Positions 21,307 to 36,947 of a DNA stretch of 64,000 nt are shown one piece after another; position 1 is the first letter of the stretch; every line of letters starts with the position of its first letter. The DNA is from Lepiota brunneoincarnata. Taxonomy: Eukaryota > Basidiomycota > Agaricomycetes > Agaricales > Agaricaceae. Location: the NCBI GenBank assembly GCA_023014365.1, contig JAEBUN010000001.1, forward strand, positions 3,534,001 through 3,598,000, given 5' to 3'. The position numbers and the translations under genes are program-made. The notes below the pieces were generated by a model that made no database searches, was not told the DNA's origin, and saw nothing but the letters and a program-made list of their open reading frames with translations.

Positions 21307-22883
21307 CGCTGGCTGACCGTAGAGTACTGTTGTATAACTATTTTACATTAGCTATCTTACGTTTAGTCTACCACCCCTGCTATCACTACTGTCCTTCCGC
21401 TGCCGGCATTCTCTCGGCCGAAGTGTGTACTTGGGTACTTTGCCAGCGGAGTCGGAGTCCGATTCGGCTAGACACTGGCTTCCCAGAGGCAGATCATAAC
21501 AATTCGAAGATCTGTTCGTGGAGGACTCCAGCCGAATTTCGTTATGTCATCCCCCAGCCCGGTCCACAAAGTAATGCCCTACTGGAGATAACCATTCAGA
21601 GCGCAGCAGAGATCCCAACATAGTCGCACTTCGATATGATGCTTTCAAAACAACATAGGGAATATTGCTCAGAATTAGTACAGGTAGAGAAGAAGCGAAA
21701 CTGGCTCAAACGTAAGTCAAAGCAAGTTTTTCTAAGCGTTACCGATTTGATATCGGCTGGCACAAATACCACGGCTCAAGCCAAGTGCCTAGAAACGACC
21801 TTAATGCAACCTACGGTTACCCACCACAACACACGGGTCCGGAGGCACAAACATGGACCAAGCACACAGGATACCATTATGGAATGTAAAAGCTTTTCAC
21901 AGGCTCCTAAACCAGCCGGCTCGTATCGGGCAACGGGACATATCTGAGTTGTATCAGATGTGTAGAATATCTAACTCTCAGTAGCTCGTAACGCGAGTAC
22001 TGAGGTGTCTAACGGCAGGTTGGTGGGTATATACACTACCGACGGATGTCCATAAACGGGCGAAAACATGCCCGGTGTTCGCAAACAAAGCACAAACAAA
22101 ACAATCCCAAAATGGGATATGTCGCAGAAAGCTCGACATGAGCTTGCTAGCTCAACAAGATGGTGTTGGATTTAAGGAAATCAGCGAGAAAAGCAGGGAC
22201 CCGTTGCAAACGCGCGGGGGTTCGTCTCTGTTTGTACCTATTATATACACCTGGTAATAATAAGACTCTAGAAATGAAGTAAAACAATAAAAGTAATCGG
22301 AAACAGGAATGAAATAGAATAATAACTGAGTATCCGAGCCAGCGGAGCGCTCGATATTCTAACAGATGGAGTCTGACTGGGGCGGCACAAGAAATATAAT
22401 GTGTGTTTGGTTGAGTATGTGACAGGACATGGAGTCGAATAAGACCCTCAATGCTCGATAGAGCGCTCAGAGGCTGGCACAAATGGTCATCGGTGATCTC
22501 TCCCACTCAACCTAACACACTCTATTGGATTTCTTACTCAGGTCAGATCTGCCCATTGCTCAGTACGAGTCGGTGGTTTAGGAGCCTGAGCTTTTCAATG
22601 TTCTCGTGTACAGCCGAGCTCAGGGTTTGAAAACAAACACCGGCCATGGTCGGGCTCCGTATTATGCAAAGGTGCGATCTACATCGTTCACCATTCTTCG
22701 ATTGGCCGACGAGCTACGAAGTATATAATCCCATGTTTATTGTGACACACGTAAACCTCCTTAGAGCCATGTCCAATAACGTATCGGATATCGTGTCGTT
22801 TTGATTGAATGGGGGACTGAGGACTGGAGTCAAAACCCGTGTATGGGCGAATGAGGCATTTTGGCGGCTCCGAAAAGAATCCA
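21307..22883. other. 1.6-kb region without a supported gene
   Basis: Small open frames on both strands (for example 21,636-21,947 plus and 22,147-22,506 minus) show no motif and overlap others. Base composition is normal, not CpG-poor, so this is not part of the transposon islands. Confidence 0.5.
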
Positions 22884-24741
22884 TCAGATTCCTCCGAAAA
22901 TATGCAAATGCAATGCGCACACCTTTTCCAAGATTCTCTCATTCACACTAAATATCCCCCATTGAGCTGGGGCATAGCCCGCGGCCCCATCGAGATATAA
23001 TTGATGCAAGTGTTGCATCTTGCAATAGTCGAGATCCACAAGCTCCTGGAGCAGTTCCGGGTCCAAGTCGAACAAACAGTGCAGCTTGAGCATCGTTTGC
23101 GCGACTTCCCTATGAATTTCAGCAATTAGAAAAGAGTTGATATATTCTGTTTTGCTTGGCCAGGACAGTACTGCAGCCGAATTTGGTATGCCAGGTGCCA
23201 ATTGCAGTGATTTTGACTCTGGAAGAACATTGTACCATTAGAGTCGTGTAGAGTCAGGATACTAAGCCCACTCACGAGGGTTGTAGGTATAGCTATTGGT
23301 ATGTTTATGGACTGTTTGAAGGCACTGCTTGAATGCTGCATTGGCAAATGAGCCCTTGTTGATACAGAAGATATCGGAACGGTTCGGGTCATTGAGAAAG
23401 TCAAGGAATGATTTGTGGTAAAATGATACAATTCCATCAGCACCGTAGGTGGACTCATACATCTTGCGGTTGTCTAAGAGTGCTGATTTTTGCTTGAATG
23501 GCTTTGTCTGGTCGACGGAAGGGTCAATGACAGACTCAGGGCTGCGGGGCCGTTCTTGGAGCCGGAGGACAGCATGTAGCCTGTTACAAGCGATTCTGAA
23601 GTTGGCTTCTGTGAGTCCCAGTGCGTTGCTAAGCCTCTGGGCGCACCAGGGCGTGTCGTTACGATATATGAGCACCATCCAGGACAGGAGTTGGATGGAT
23701 GGTAGGAGGATAGCCGGGATCGATTTCATAATAAGCATGTAAACCGCGTCCAGCTCTGCAAACGGGTTTAGAGAAGTCGGGTGACAATGGTCATCGGAGA
23801 TGAGAGCGAGAATGGCTCGTAGCTGATCCTCGGGGCCCAGCGAGTCTGGCTTCCCTACAGCTCGAAGCACAGTAGCCGCATAGATGAAGAGCCCAGCTGA
23901 GGCGTTAACGAGCATCCGGATGTCGGCGTCAGGATGGCCATGGTGCCAAAAGCCAGAGGTTATGGCGCCGTAAGATGCCTCGAAACCCATCTTTGAGATA
24001 GATCTCGATCTCTCCATCGATTTCCCGCGAGATGGGGAGCGTTATTTGTCGACAGAGGGCAGCGATATAGTCCCTAGAGAACGTAGCCTCGATGTGAGGT
24101 TCGGGACGGCTGAAGAATGCCCAACGAAACGGAGTGCTTCGCTCTTGTAGAGACCTTGCAACGATCTCTATAATCTCGCATTGTGCTGATGGATCGTTGC
24201 ACTCGTCGAGACCGTCTACTATTATAACACATTCTGTAATCCCCTTCCCTTTCTGCGCCAGCTCGCGAAGCGGTTGGACGATCAGCTTGCGGAATTGACG
24301 TCCCATTGACTTTTTAACGAGTGTCACATCATCACGGACCTTGCTATCCAGAACCGCGCGGTATTCCGGGAAGTTTGTCGAAAGCTGATATGCGATGGAG
24401 GTGAAGAAACGAGTCGCGTCGTCCCACTTGTTGGCCAGTGAAAAGAAGAAGGCTGCGCCTAGCTTAGCTTCAAGTTTCTCCGTGCATGTCTGTGCCAGAG
24501 CAGATTTTCCGACCCCGGCAGGTCCTTTCAACCATAACATTGGTGGGGAGTTGTTGTCGATCCGATCAAGCGCCCAGTGCGTGATGTCGACGATGTGTTG
24601 TTCGCGGGTACCGGGAAAACACTGCGGAGGTGGGTCGCGAGCTGAGGAGTCGTATGCGGCCTCTGGGTAGGATGCATCGAGAAGGTTTGTTATCCCAACG
24701 CCTGAAGAAAGCTGAGTGCTATTCACGCGGGGAGCGGACAT
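22884..24741 (-). pseudogene. NACHT-domain NLR (STAND ATPase), one frameshift
   Basis: A fungal NOD-like receptor candidate. From ATG 24,741 the frame has DPPPQCFPGTREQ, the Walker A GPAGVGKSALAQ, the Walker B CVIIVDGLDECND, and the sensor-type FFSRPEPHI. Near 23,942 one base too many shifts the frame within APWPS/DADIRMLVNASAG. The continuation (to 23,276) carries the helical ASAGLFIYAATVLRAVG and SFYHKSFLDFLND blocks typical of Agaricomycete NLRs. An intron at 23,219-23,275 (GTGAGT...TTCCAG) joins the last exon (22,884-23,218). There is no obvious N-terminal effector domain and no WD40, ankyrin or TPR repeats. Such proteins are thought to sense non-self. The break makes this copy a pseudogene unless it is a base error. 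Confidence 0.82.
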
Positions 24742-25194
24742 GTCGTTGGAGCGCACCGGTGGCCCCAATCTGCTGTGAATTGTCTATAAACTGCGGGTTG
24801 TTGAACACCAAATTTCTAGAGTTTGGGAATGCCATGTAACCTGTATAAGGGATGTGGGTGGTGGCGGAGGCCGCAAGGGATCATAAGCGCTTATCCACAA
24901 ACGGGTTTCCTCCAGAAATGGTGAATCCACAGAGGTGCCAACGCGTACACTAGCACGAATGATTTAAATGTGCATTACGTGCTTGAAATTTATCCCGTGA
25001 TTCACTCGGGATTTGAGGAAAGTAAACTTGATGACTCTGGGGAGCTGCGATTAAGCTGAGGGTGGAACAAGGCGATTCAATACATTATGTTTATACATAA
25101 CATAACACGAAAACAATATATGCAACCAGAGAAAAATGGGAAGTGATACGAATCATCAATTACTGAGCTTGCGCTTCCTGCACGACGAGTTAGT
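24742..25194. other. NLR upstream region and SMC3 3' flank
   Basis: No coding region recognised. AT-rich near 25,075-25,120, probably the SMC3 3' UTR and terminator (both genes are on the minus strand). Confidence 0.4.
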
Positions 25195-29483
<4,289 letters not shown>

Positions 29484-29743
29484 TCCGACCTGGAGAGTTG
29501 GAAAGCCAGACACCAGAGAGCCAAACGTTCTGATACGCGTGACACAACGCGATCATCTGTTCGTCACACCTGTCTAGACGTCATCATTCATTTCGTTCTT
29601 TGAATTCAGCATTTATGGACCGCAACAAGCAAACTAGCACTAAGACGCGATAGCTCATTACATAAAAGGCCCGAAATATCTGTGAAGGTTTCTGGTACAT
29701 TTAGGGTCTGTTCGGTAACGAGAATACGTGCCCTACATACATA

Positions 29744-30462
29744 CAGTAGTGATCAAAAGTATCACATGCCCCTTTTTATGTCTATAACTTGAGCAAAACT
29801 TGATTGTTTGACTCCAAATAATTTGCATAAAATACTAGACCTTCTAATGAATAGATTCCAAGTATAGAGGTGCTGTGTGATTAAACATATAGGTAGATAT
29901 TTGAATTACAAAAAAGGGTGTGGTTTTCAAGATGAGAAAGGGCTTAAGCAGTCTCTCTAGAAAAAATATATATGTCATAGAGCCTGTTCTCCCAATTCTG
30001 GAATAGTTTAGATCATAGCTTTACATGAAGTAGATCCCCACACTCCTGAACTATAAATAGCCACAAATCCCTTTAACCCTATTTGAAATTACTCTATCTA
30101 CCGATTATCAAAAAGGAGGAATCACTGATAATACCAGAACCCAAAATCCACTAGCACAATCACAATCCTAATCTCCATCAACAAATACTGGAACTTTCTC
30201 AGCCCAAAACCCATTTACAGAAATATTCTATCCCACTCAAACTTTAACTCCATTCCCCATACTAATGCCACTTGTCAATCAACTATCATCTTCTCATCCT
30301 ATTCAAAACCCATTCTCCTTGTAAGTTCTGCTCTCTCTATCTCCATTAAATCCTCCCACACAGGCTAACCCATGATCCTCAAAAACATCCTGAGAACTTA
30401 GACTTATCACACTACCTGTCTTTAATGGTAACTATCACAGGTACCTATACAGATACAGTATA
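29744..30462. mobile_element. Transposon remnant with one Tc1-like terminus
   Basis: TA (29,742-29,743) followed by CAGTAGTGATCAAAAGTAT resembles Tc1-type ends. No matching right end was seen. The interior is AT-rich, CpG-poor and without a recognisable protein. A short possible coding remnant lies near 30,125-30,320. Confidence 0.45.
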
Positions 30463-31185
30463 CAGTGGGTCAAAAAACTGTCCCAATGTTTTCACTTTTT
30501 AGAAAGATCAGCTAATAGTGGACCAAGGTGATTATGTACATAAATACTTGAAAAAATAAAGTATGGTAATATACCATATTAGAATTCTAAATCTGTTTAA
30601 ACCACATGATTCATCCAAGAAATAATGGATTAATTAATTATTTGAAATATTAACTCATTGAAACAGTTTTTTGACCCTCTATCATCTACCTAATTAATAC
30701 TTTGAATTGCCTCCTTTTGCCCTAATAACTGCCTTCAGTCTTCTTGTCATAGTTTCTATAAGCTTTTGACACCTTTCTACAACAATCCTATTCCACTTTA
30801 CTACCAGCCTATTCCATAATTCATGTATTCCCTCAGGTGGTTTCTCATATCCCTTCAACTGGTTCTTCAGGTATATCCAGAGATGTTCAATGGAATTGGA
30901 GTCAGGGGATTGTGCTGGCCATAGAAGAACTTGCATATTGTTATCTTGAAACCACTCTGTTGTCCTTTTATACTTGTATTCTGGATTATTGTCCTACTAG
31001 AATATCCACTCCTCCTCTATCTCCAAAGTTTCAAAGCTATTCACTATCCCATACTCCAAAATCTCATAGTACTGCTCTACATCTATGATCCCCTCAATCT
31101 CCACTAGCATTCCTACTCTCTTCCACCCTACAGCCTGCTATACCTATAATGTTACCACTACCTTCATGCTTAACAGCAGGAATAA
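30463..31185 (-). mobile_element. Tc1-like element 4, truncated
   Basis: The left end CAGTGGGTCAAAAAACTG follows TA (30,461-30,462). An inner inverse copy (CAGTTTTTTGACCC) lies at about 30,664-30,677, the same end architecture as in elements 1-3. The right half is missing; LTR-derived sequence starts near 31,186. Confidence 0.7.
30694..31180 (-). pseudogene. C-terminal remnant of a Tc1 transposase
   Basis: The open part (30,936-30,694) has WPAQSPDSNSIEHLW with the catalytic E, then HELWNRLVVKWNRI and the end AKGGNSKY. Upstream, traces of the DDE core are interrupted by many stops. Confidence 0.75.
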
Positions 31186-31447
31186 TAGTCTTGTCTGGAC
31201 CAGTTTCCTATTCCCTATCCTCCCCTCTCTTTTGCCTTACTCCACCTCAGTCCTAACATCCTGAAATACAGACTAGGACAGTAGGAGGGCATAGCACATA
31301 AGCTGAGGCCACAAGTCCACTCCTCCACCTGAAGTATCTTACTCTGTCCTAAAGTCTATTACTGACTTCACTCTGATCCAGTTAACTTATACTAAAGATA
31401 CCACCCTGATCTTCCCACTTCAGTCCTGATCTGCACTGGCTCTAACA
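31186..31447. repeat. Decayed LTR fragment, relative of the solo LTR at 13,073
   Basis: Aligns base for base with about 13,475-13,733, sharing GACAGTAGGAGGGC, AGCACATAAGCTGAGGCC and the end GGCTCTAACA. Nearly every CpG of the intact copy is TG, CA or TA here. Confidence 0.88.
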
Positions 31448-31859
31448 CCAGTATAGGTTATAAGTGGGGCTGAAGTAGGGGAGGTTAGGGTGATTACCTT
31501 GCTAAAGGAATTAGTCAGGATTTATAGTAGGAAGTTGGTAAAGACTTCTACTAAGGATCAAGTAGCTTGATAGGTAGGGTCCAAATGTGGTTACAAACAA
31601 TAGTATGAAAATAAAGACCAATACATAAATGAACTAGCTCTTACTAGGATAATATAGAAATGGGTAAGGTATAGATAGGGATGGTGAAAATTGGGTATAA
31701 GATTACTAAAAGTCAAATGACTACAGTACATGGCCAGAAATAATCTCATAATGAGACAGCAAGGGTCAGGGCTGGGCCAGGTAGGTCTATGGTAGGGTAG
31801 GGGATTACAGTTTAAAATTTAATTAGACTTTGGTCAGCATAGATATAAAACAATCTCTC
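31448..31859. other. CpG-poor spacer in the transposon island
   Basis: Low-complexity, GTAGG/TAGGG-rich sequence with no coding potential. Probably further decayed repeat. Confidence 0.4.
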
Positions 31860-33034
31860 TATATCTTTGGGAAGATATTTATGCTCTTTCAGCTTTCTTT
31901 TCATATAATCTCCATAAGTGGTCAATAGGATTGAGGTCAGATGACTGTGGTAGCCAGATTAGGAGCTTAGACTAATTTTCTTGAAACTATTCTTAAGCTA
32001 ATTTGCTCTTGTATCTAGGATTATTGTTTGGCTGGAAAGAGTACATATATCTTGAAATTTGAGCTTGTATTACCTAAGACTTTCCTTCAAATTCTCCAAA
32101 AATTTACACAAACAACTTTCCATCCATCCTTCTATTAATCTTTATTGCACAGCCTAGGCAATCTTACAGCATACAGCCCCAAACCATCACTGATTCTCTC
32201 TTATACTTTAGAGTTCTATGAACCAATCTTCTGAGCTTCTCTCCCTTCTCTTTCTGTACCCACTTTCTCTCATCAGACTATACAATTATCTTCCAGTCCT
32301 CCACAGTCCAGTGCTGGTATATCAGAGCAAAGTCTAGCCTAACCTTTTTATACTTGTCAAAAAGTATAAGCTTTTTTTGCTTGAGATATCTAGCCACAGT
32401 CTGTAAAGAAACTATTGTGCCAATGATGGGAGCAAGAGATTTGGCTATATCTATGGTAATTTCAGCCTTACTAGAAGAGATAAGATAGATAGCATACTGG
32501 ATATTGATAGTAGAAATATTTGAAGAATGCCCTCCAGGTGATTTGGTAAGATGGAAACAGTTTTTGGAGGATAGCCTGGATATAGTACTGCACCCAACAC
32601 CAGTAGTTGCCCAGATTCAGGGATAGGAATGATGAGAATTAAACATAGAGAGGATAGCTTCTTAGGGTTAGACAATAGGGGCTTTATAATGAATAGAGAG
32701 GTTGAGACTGATGGGACATAGCTATCAGTACATTTATTTATATGTTTAAAATATGTGGTCACATGACTTTGTTGATTCACAATCAATAGAGTAACATATT
32801 TGCCTGGTTTGGTATTGAAAACCACCAGACAAAACTGTTCCAATGACTTAAAACACTTAGGAAATTCATAATTGCTTAATATGGGAATACTACATAACAT
32901 ACCTTTGCAGGGTCAAATATGATATATTTGGCTATGTCTGTAAATACTTCCACAAGTTTAGCTATTTAATTTGCTGAGCTATTACTACTTTAAGTCAAAA
33001 GTGCAAAACATTGAAACAGTTTTGTGGGTTACTG
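31860..33034 (-). mobile_element. Tc1-like element 5, left end lost, decayed
   Basis: The right end CAGTTTTGTGGGTTACTG is followed by TA at 33,035. The right terminal region (about 32,830-33,034) matches elements 2 and 3. The interior is a strongly decayed minus-strand transposase of the same family, with recognisable stretches near 31,915 and 32,290-32,620. The left terminus is missing, and the start coordinate is approximate. Confidence 0.8.
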
Positions 33035-33750
33035 TAAGTGTTTTGTCACTTCTTCTAACAGCAAGAGAACAGGTGATGGTGGTGGGGGGACAGGAGATGG
33101 TGGGGATTCTAAGTGGTCCTGTGCTCAGCTCAGGGATGAATGGTGACAGCATTGATATGGGTTCTTGCTGTTCTAGGTAGGTACCCAGAGACAAGTCTTC
33201 TGTAGTCTGGTGGGCTGGGCTTTCCACTGTGCAGCTTGTAGTGACTGTAGTAGGTGGGTGACTTGGTATAAGGGGATTGTAGTGTGTGATTTTTGCTCTA
33301 CAGTTGGCTGCTGTTTTCACTCTTAGGCTGTAGTGGCTGACATGCTGATCACATGATGTACCATGTGATGCAAACTTGGGGTCACATGTAGTGGTTTTTT
33401 TTTTTTGAAGCTGGCCAGTGCTTGCTTGAATGCTTTATGTTGAAACTCGAAACTCAGACTCTATTTTCTTTTTCGCAGGAACCACTTCAAGTTATTGTTA
33501 CTCAGCACAAAGAAAAACATTTGGCAGTACAGACTTCTTGTCCCTAAATCTTGTTGCGCAACACCGGAAGAGCGGGCGCCCGGAATCTGGCCACATTATT
33601 GTCTTATTTCCGACCCTGGGAGCTGCCCATTCATGTGTACATACATGTATACGGTACTTTGACCATTCCAGAATACACGTATACATAGGTTGACGAAAGA
33701 CAATACCGAACCAAGAAGAGAAATAGAACTCAGGGGACACAGCTTCAGCT
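33035..33750. other. Edge of the transposon island and 3' flank of the MFS gene
   Basis: CpG-poor until about 33,430 with a T-run at about 33,394, then normal composition. No gene supported. The change at about 33,430 marks the island border. Confidence 0.5.
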
Positions 33751-36126
33751 CTACTTTGCGGCCCCGTCAAGTTGGTGGGCTTCTCGCTCCTCTGCGGCTG
33801 TACGCCAAGCCTCGCCCTTAAGTGCAACCAGGAGAATAATCAAACTGCTGAAAAGCATTAAAATTCCCCAAAAAGTATAAAGCCAACCTAATCAAAGATT
33901 AGTGTTAAAAGGCACCATCATATCAGGCAAGGCGTACCGTCACCAATACCGTCCTGGAGGAAGCATTCACATTTGGCAGTAAGTTGAAAGTGGATCATTA
34001 AGCAGTAGTTTGAGCCGACAGACCTGCAACGGTACAGCAATTTCTATCGCAACGAAAGCGAAAACTCCGCGGAACGCAGAGTTGGTAGCAACAGCAGTCG
34101 CCGATCTGCCGTTGTTCGCATCCACGAGATATGCCAATGCACTTGAATAGGTCCATCTTGCCGTCCGTGTGAGCAGAAACGGCGCTGGATAAATCACTCA
34201 TCTGCTTACATGGAGACGAAACCAATTCCAAATAGGAATACACAAAGCGCGGCAATATGAACATGCTCCTCGCATACCCATCCATAAGCCACGACAAAAG
34301 GAGGAAGCATGTATAGACCGAGCATAGTGCTTTTAAGTCTCATCTGTGTCATCGCGGTATCAGAGTTCTATCAACCTCTGGAGGCTGAGCATGAGGGCCT
34401 CACCTCGGGAGTGCCTCTACCTCCGTGGGTCTCCTTAAGCTGAGTTAGCTTATAATCGGACCAACGACCTCCTAGCAAGCTACCCGCGACACAACCTATG
34501 GTCATGTGAGCAAAAACATAAGGAAGGGGAGGGAGTATGAAGGCTAGACCTATGCCGTAGCTTATGGATACTAGTCCTATCTCCAGAGCGTTGTCGTGAT
34601 AGGATATACTGAGGGTTCGGGCAGTTGTGTAGGTGAGCGAAAAACCCATGGCAAACATGACGGCTTCGAAGGGGTAAGCTAAGACGAGAAGACATATGGG
34701 ATCTTTACACTTACCAGACGCAAACAAAATGACCAGGTTATTAAAACGCCTTATCACAGCCGCAACGGGCTTGAAGGGGTTGACGTCCACCAGAGATAAC
34801 TGAATCTCGAGCTGCGGGGCCGCCGCAGAAACGGGTTCTACTTTGACTTTCTCCAGATCTACACCATGCAAATCAACTGGTGCTGGCCGGTGCAGTTGCA
34901 CTTGGTGAAGCAACATTTCCTCTAGAGCTCTTCCCGGTTTTGTCCCCTTCCTTTTCCCGTATACGCTGTCTGACAACGTTTTGGTAAATCAGACTCCGCT
35001 CCTTGCGAAATGTATCCCGGAAGAACAAAACGAAGGAGAGGAAACTCATCGCAGAAACGATACAGAGGAACCAGAAAATCGAGCGCCACCCGAGACTGGT
35101 GGTTAATGCACCACCAATGACAGGTCCAAGTGCCTGTATGGAACCGCCAGCGTGAGGACCTAACTGCGGGCTCGGGGAAATCACACTTACAGGTCCAAGG
35201 AATGGCGCAGCAAGATATATTCCCATCTGCGCTGCTGAGCATAACCATCCCAACAAAGCAAAACCCATAATCATACCTTAGTTCCGCGTTCCACCGGGTC
35301 GAATATATCAGCAAGAGTTGCTGCTCCAATAGCAATTACCGCGCTCGAGCTGTGCCGCGGTGAATCAGATCCAACTTGAACAGAACATAACAAGTTCAAC
35401 TTACCCTGTTGCCTGGAGTGCACGGAACGTAGTTACCCTATGCATACATGAGATGAGAACGAAGTAATCGTAGGGAAAAACCACTCACAATTCGATACGA
35501 TTGCTAATCGCTACTGCAACGGACGCAACTGTGAACAAGCCTAGTGACAATAAATATACCAGCTTAATCCGGCCGAGTTAGCACTTAATCCTCGATTCCT
35601 AAATCAAGGGCCATTATATACCTTTCTCCCTTTAATTTCACTAATCGCACACCAGGCCAGCGGCATCACTCCTTGCAGGAGGATGAACAAGGATAGACTC
35701 AAACTGAACTGTTGGCTTGTAGCCGGAAGCTCGACCTCCATTTCCCCCACGGCGGCTAATCATTACCACGTCAGTCATGCAACGGTGGCTAGTTGTGCTT
35801 TGTCCACTCACGACTCTGAATATTGCCAGCCAATCCAGCAATCATGGATGCAGAGGCGACCAAGAACAGACTAAAATTCTAAGTGCCCGATCACGAACAA
35901 AACATTTCGGCGTTCGGGAAAAATCAAATAGAAGCCCAAGACGTACCTTCCGAAAACGAGACCACTGACGAGGGTCGTTCTCAACCGCGGCGTGTTCGAT
36001 ATCGACTGCAGTGGCTGTCGTACTTTCCATGCTACACCGTTGTTGTGGAGGGCAGACATGTTCTTCCGAATCCGTTTTAACGGGTCCTGGAACTGGTATA
36101 TCCTTCGTAGCTTCCTTCAGCGACAT
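33751..36126 (-). CDS. Major facilitator transporter (DHA1-like), copy 1
   Basis: A 12-TM type proton antiporter or facilitator of the plasma membrane; substrate unknown. Start ATG 36,126; exon 1 (35,947-36,126) encodes a hydrophilic head ending NDPRQWSRFRK. Intron 35,879-35,946. Then the first helix (LVASASMIAGLAGNIQ) and SLSLFILLQGVMPLAW with SEIKGRK, the conserved MFS loop between helices 2 and 3. Near 35,080-35,130 is GPVIGGALTTSLGWRSIFWF, followed by FFRDTFRKERSL and a long charged central loop. C-terminal helices run on to AWRTAAEEREAHQLDGAAK, stop at 33,751. Multiple introns of about 50-70 nt; not all were placed. It is 0.8 kb downstream of a paralogue with the same layout. Confidence 0.85.
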
Positions 36127-36947
36127 GGAAGCAAGCTCAAGTAAGGGGTCAGACTAGATCCTAGAGAACGAGAGCAGAAAACTGGAGAATTCGAAAACTG
36201 ATCCTCGAGCTTGGAGGGAACACGCATTTTATAGATAGATGTGCAGACCATGAGCTGCATGTGTCGTACTTGCGGGCACCCACTAAGGTAATTGGCGCCT
36301 CAGAGCTGTCGAAAACCAATAAAACGACAAACACTGATTCGTGGCTGCAGCCGCCGGCCCCTGCGGCTTCACGTCCCTTCGGAAACCTAGCCGAGCCTAT
36401 ACTTACAAGGATGCTTTCATGCCGAGTACGTCTTTTGCGATTCACCCTAGGAGTGGTACCCAATGGCGGAAAGAGATTCCCGTGATATGAGAGGATATGA
36501 GGTGTTGCTCGTTCTCCCGCCCCAGCCCAAGATCGGTCATATCCGAGGAGTGGTCGACAAAACGCTCCACAAGGTGAGAAAGATTCGCAGTGACTATTTT
36601 TAGCCCAACGCACTAAAATGAAAGATATATTGAATATAACAGCCTCATGGATCAGCGGAGATGGACATCGCTTACTCCATTGAGCATTACTCGGCCCAAA
36701 CCAGCAGTCTGTTCATAAACAATCGGGACCAGACGGCCTCTGACTTGCTGGTTTACTCGTGGTTGAGGAGACTTTGCTGTCTAGTTCTGGCAGCGGCAGA
36801 AAAGAAAGAGGCATATGAAACAAGGTAAAGTGAAGTGACAGTAATGTCGTCAAGATCCTTTAAATACACTGAGAGCGGAGGGGTTAAAGCGAGGCCTGAG
36901 TATGAATGGTAATCAGTATGCGTGTAGATGCCTACGTACTTGTGAAT
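36127..36947. promoter_or_regulatory. Intergenic region between the two MFS genes
   Basis: Contains the promoter of copy 1 and the 3' flank of copy 2. No coding region recognised. Confidence 0.45.

Noticed and set aside
22147..22506. 119-codon minus-strand frame as a small protein gene
   Set aside because: Composition is Leu/Ser/Phe-rich without pattern; no start context or neighbour support.
30837..31088. Plus-strand 83-codon frame in Tc1 element 4
   Set aside because: Antisense to the transposase remnant and AT-rich; no domain.
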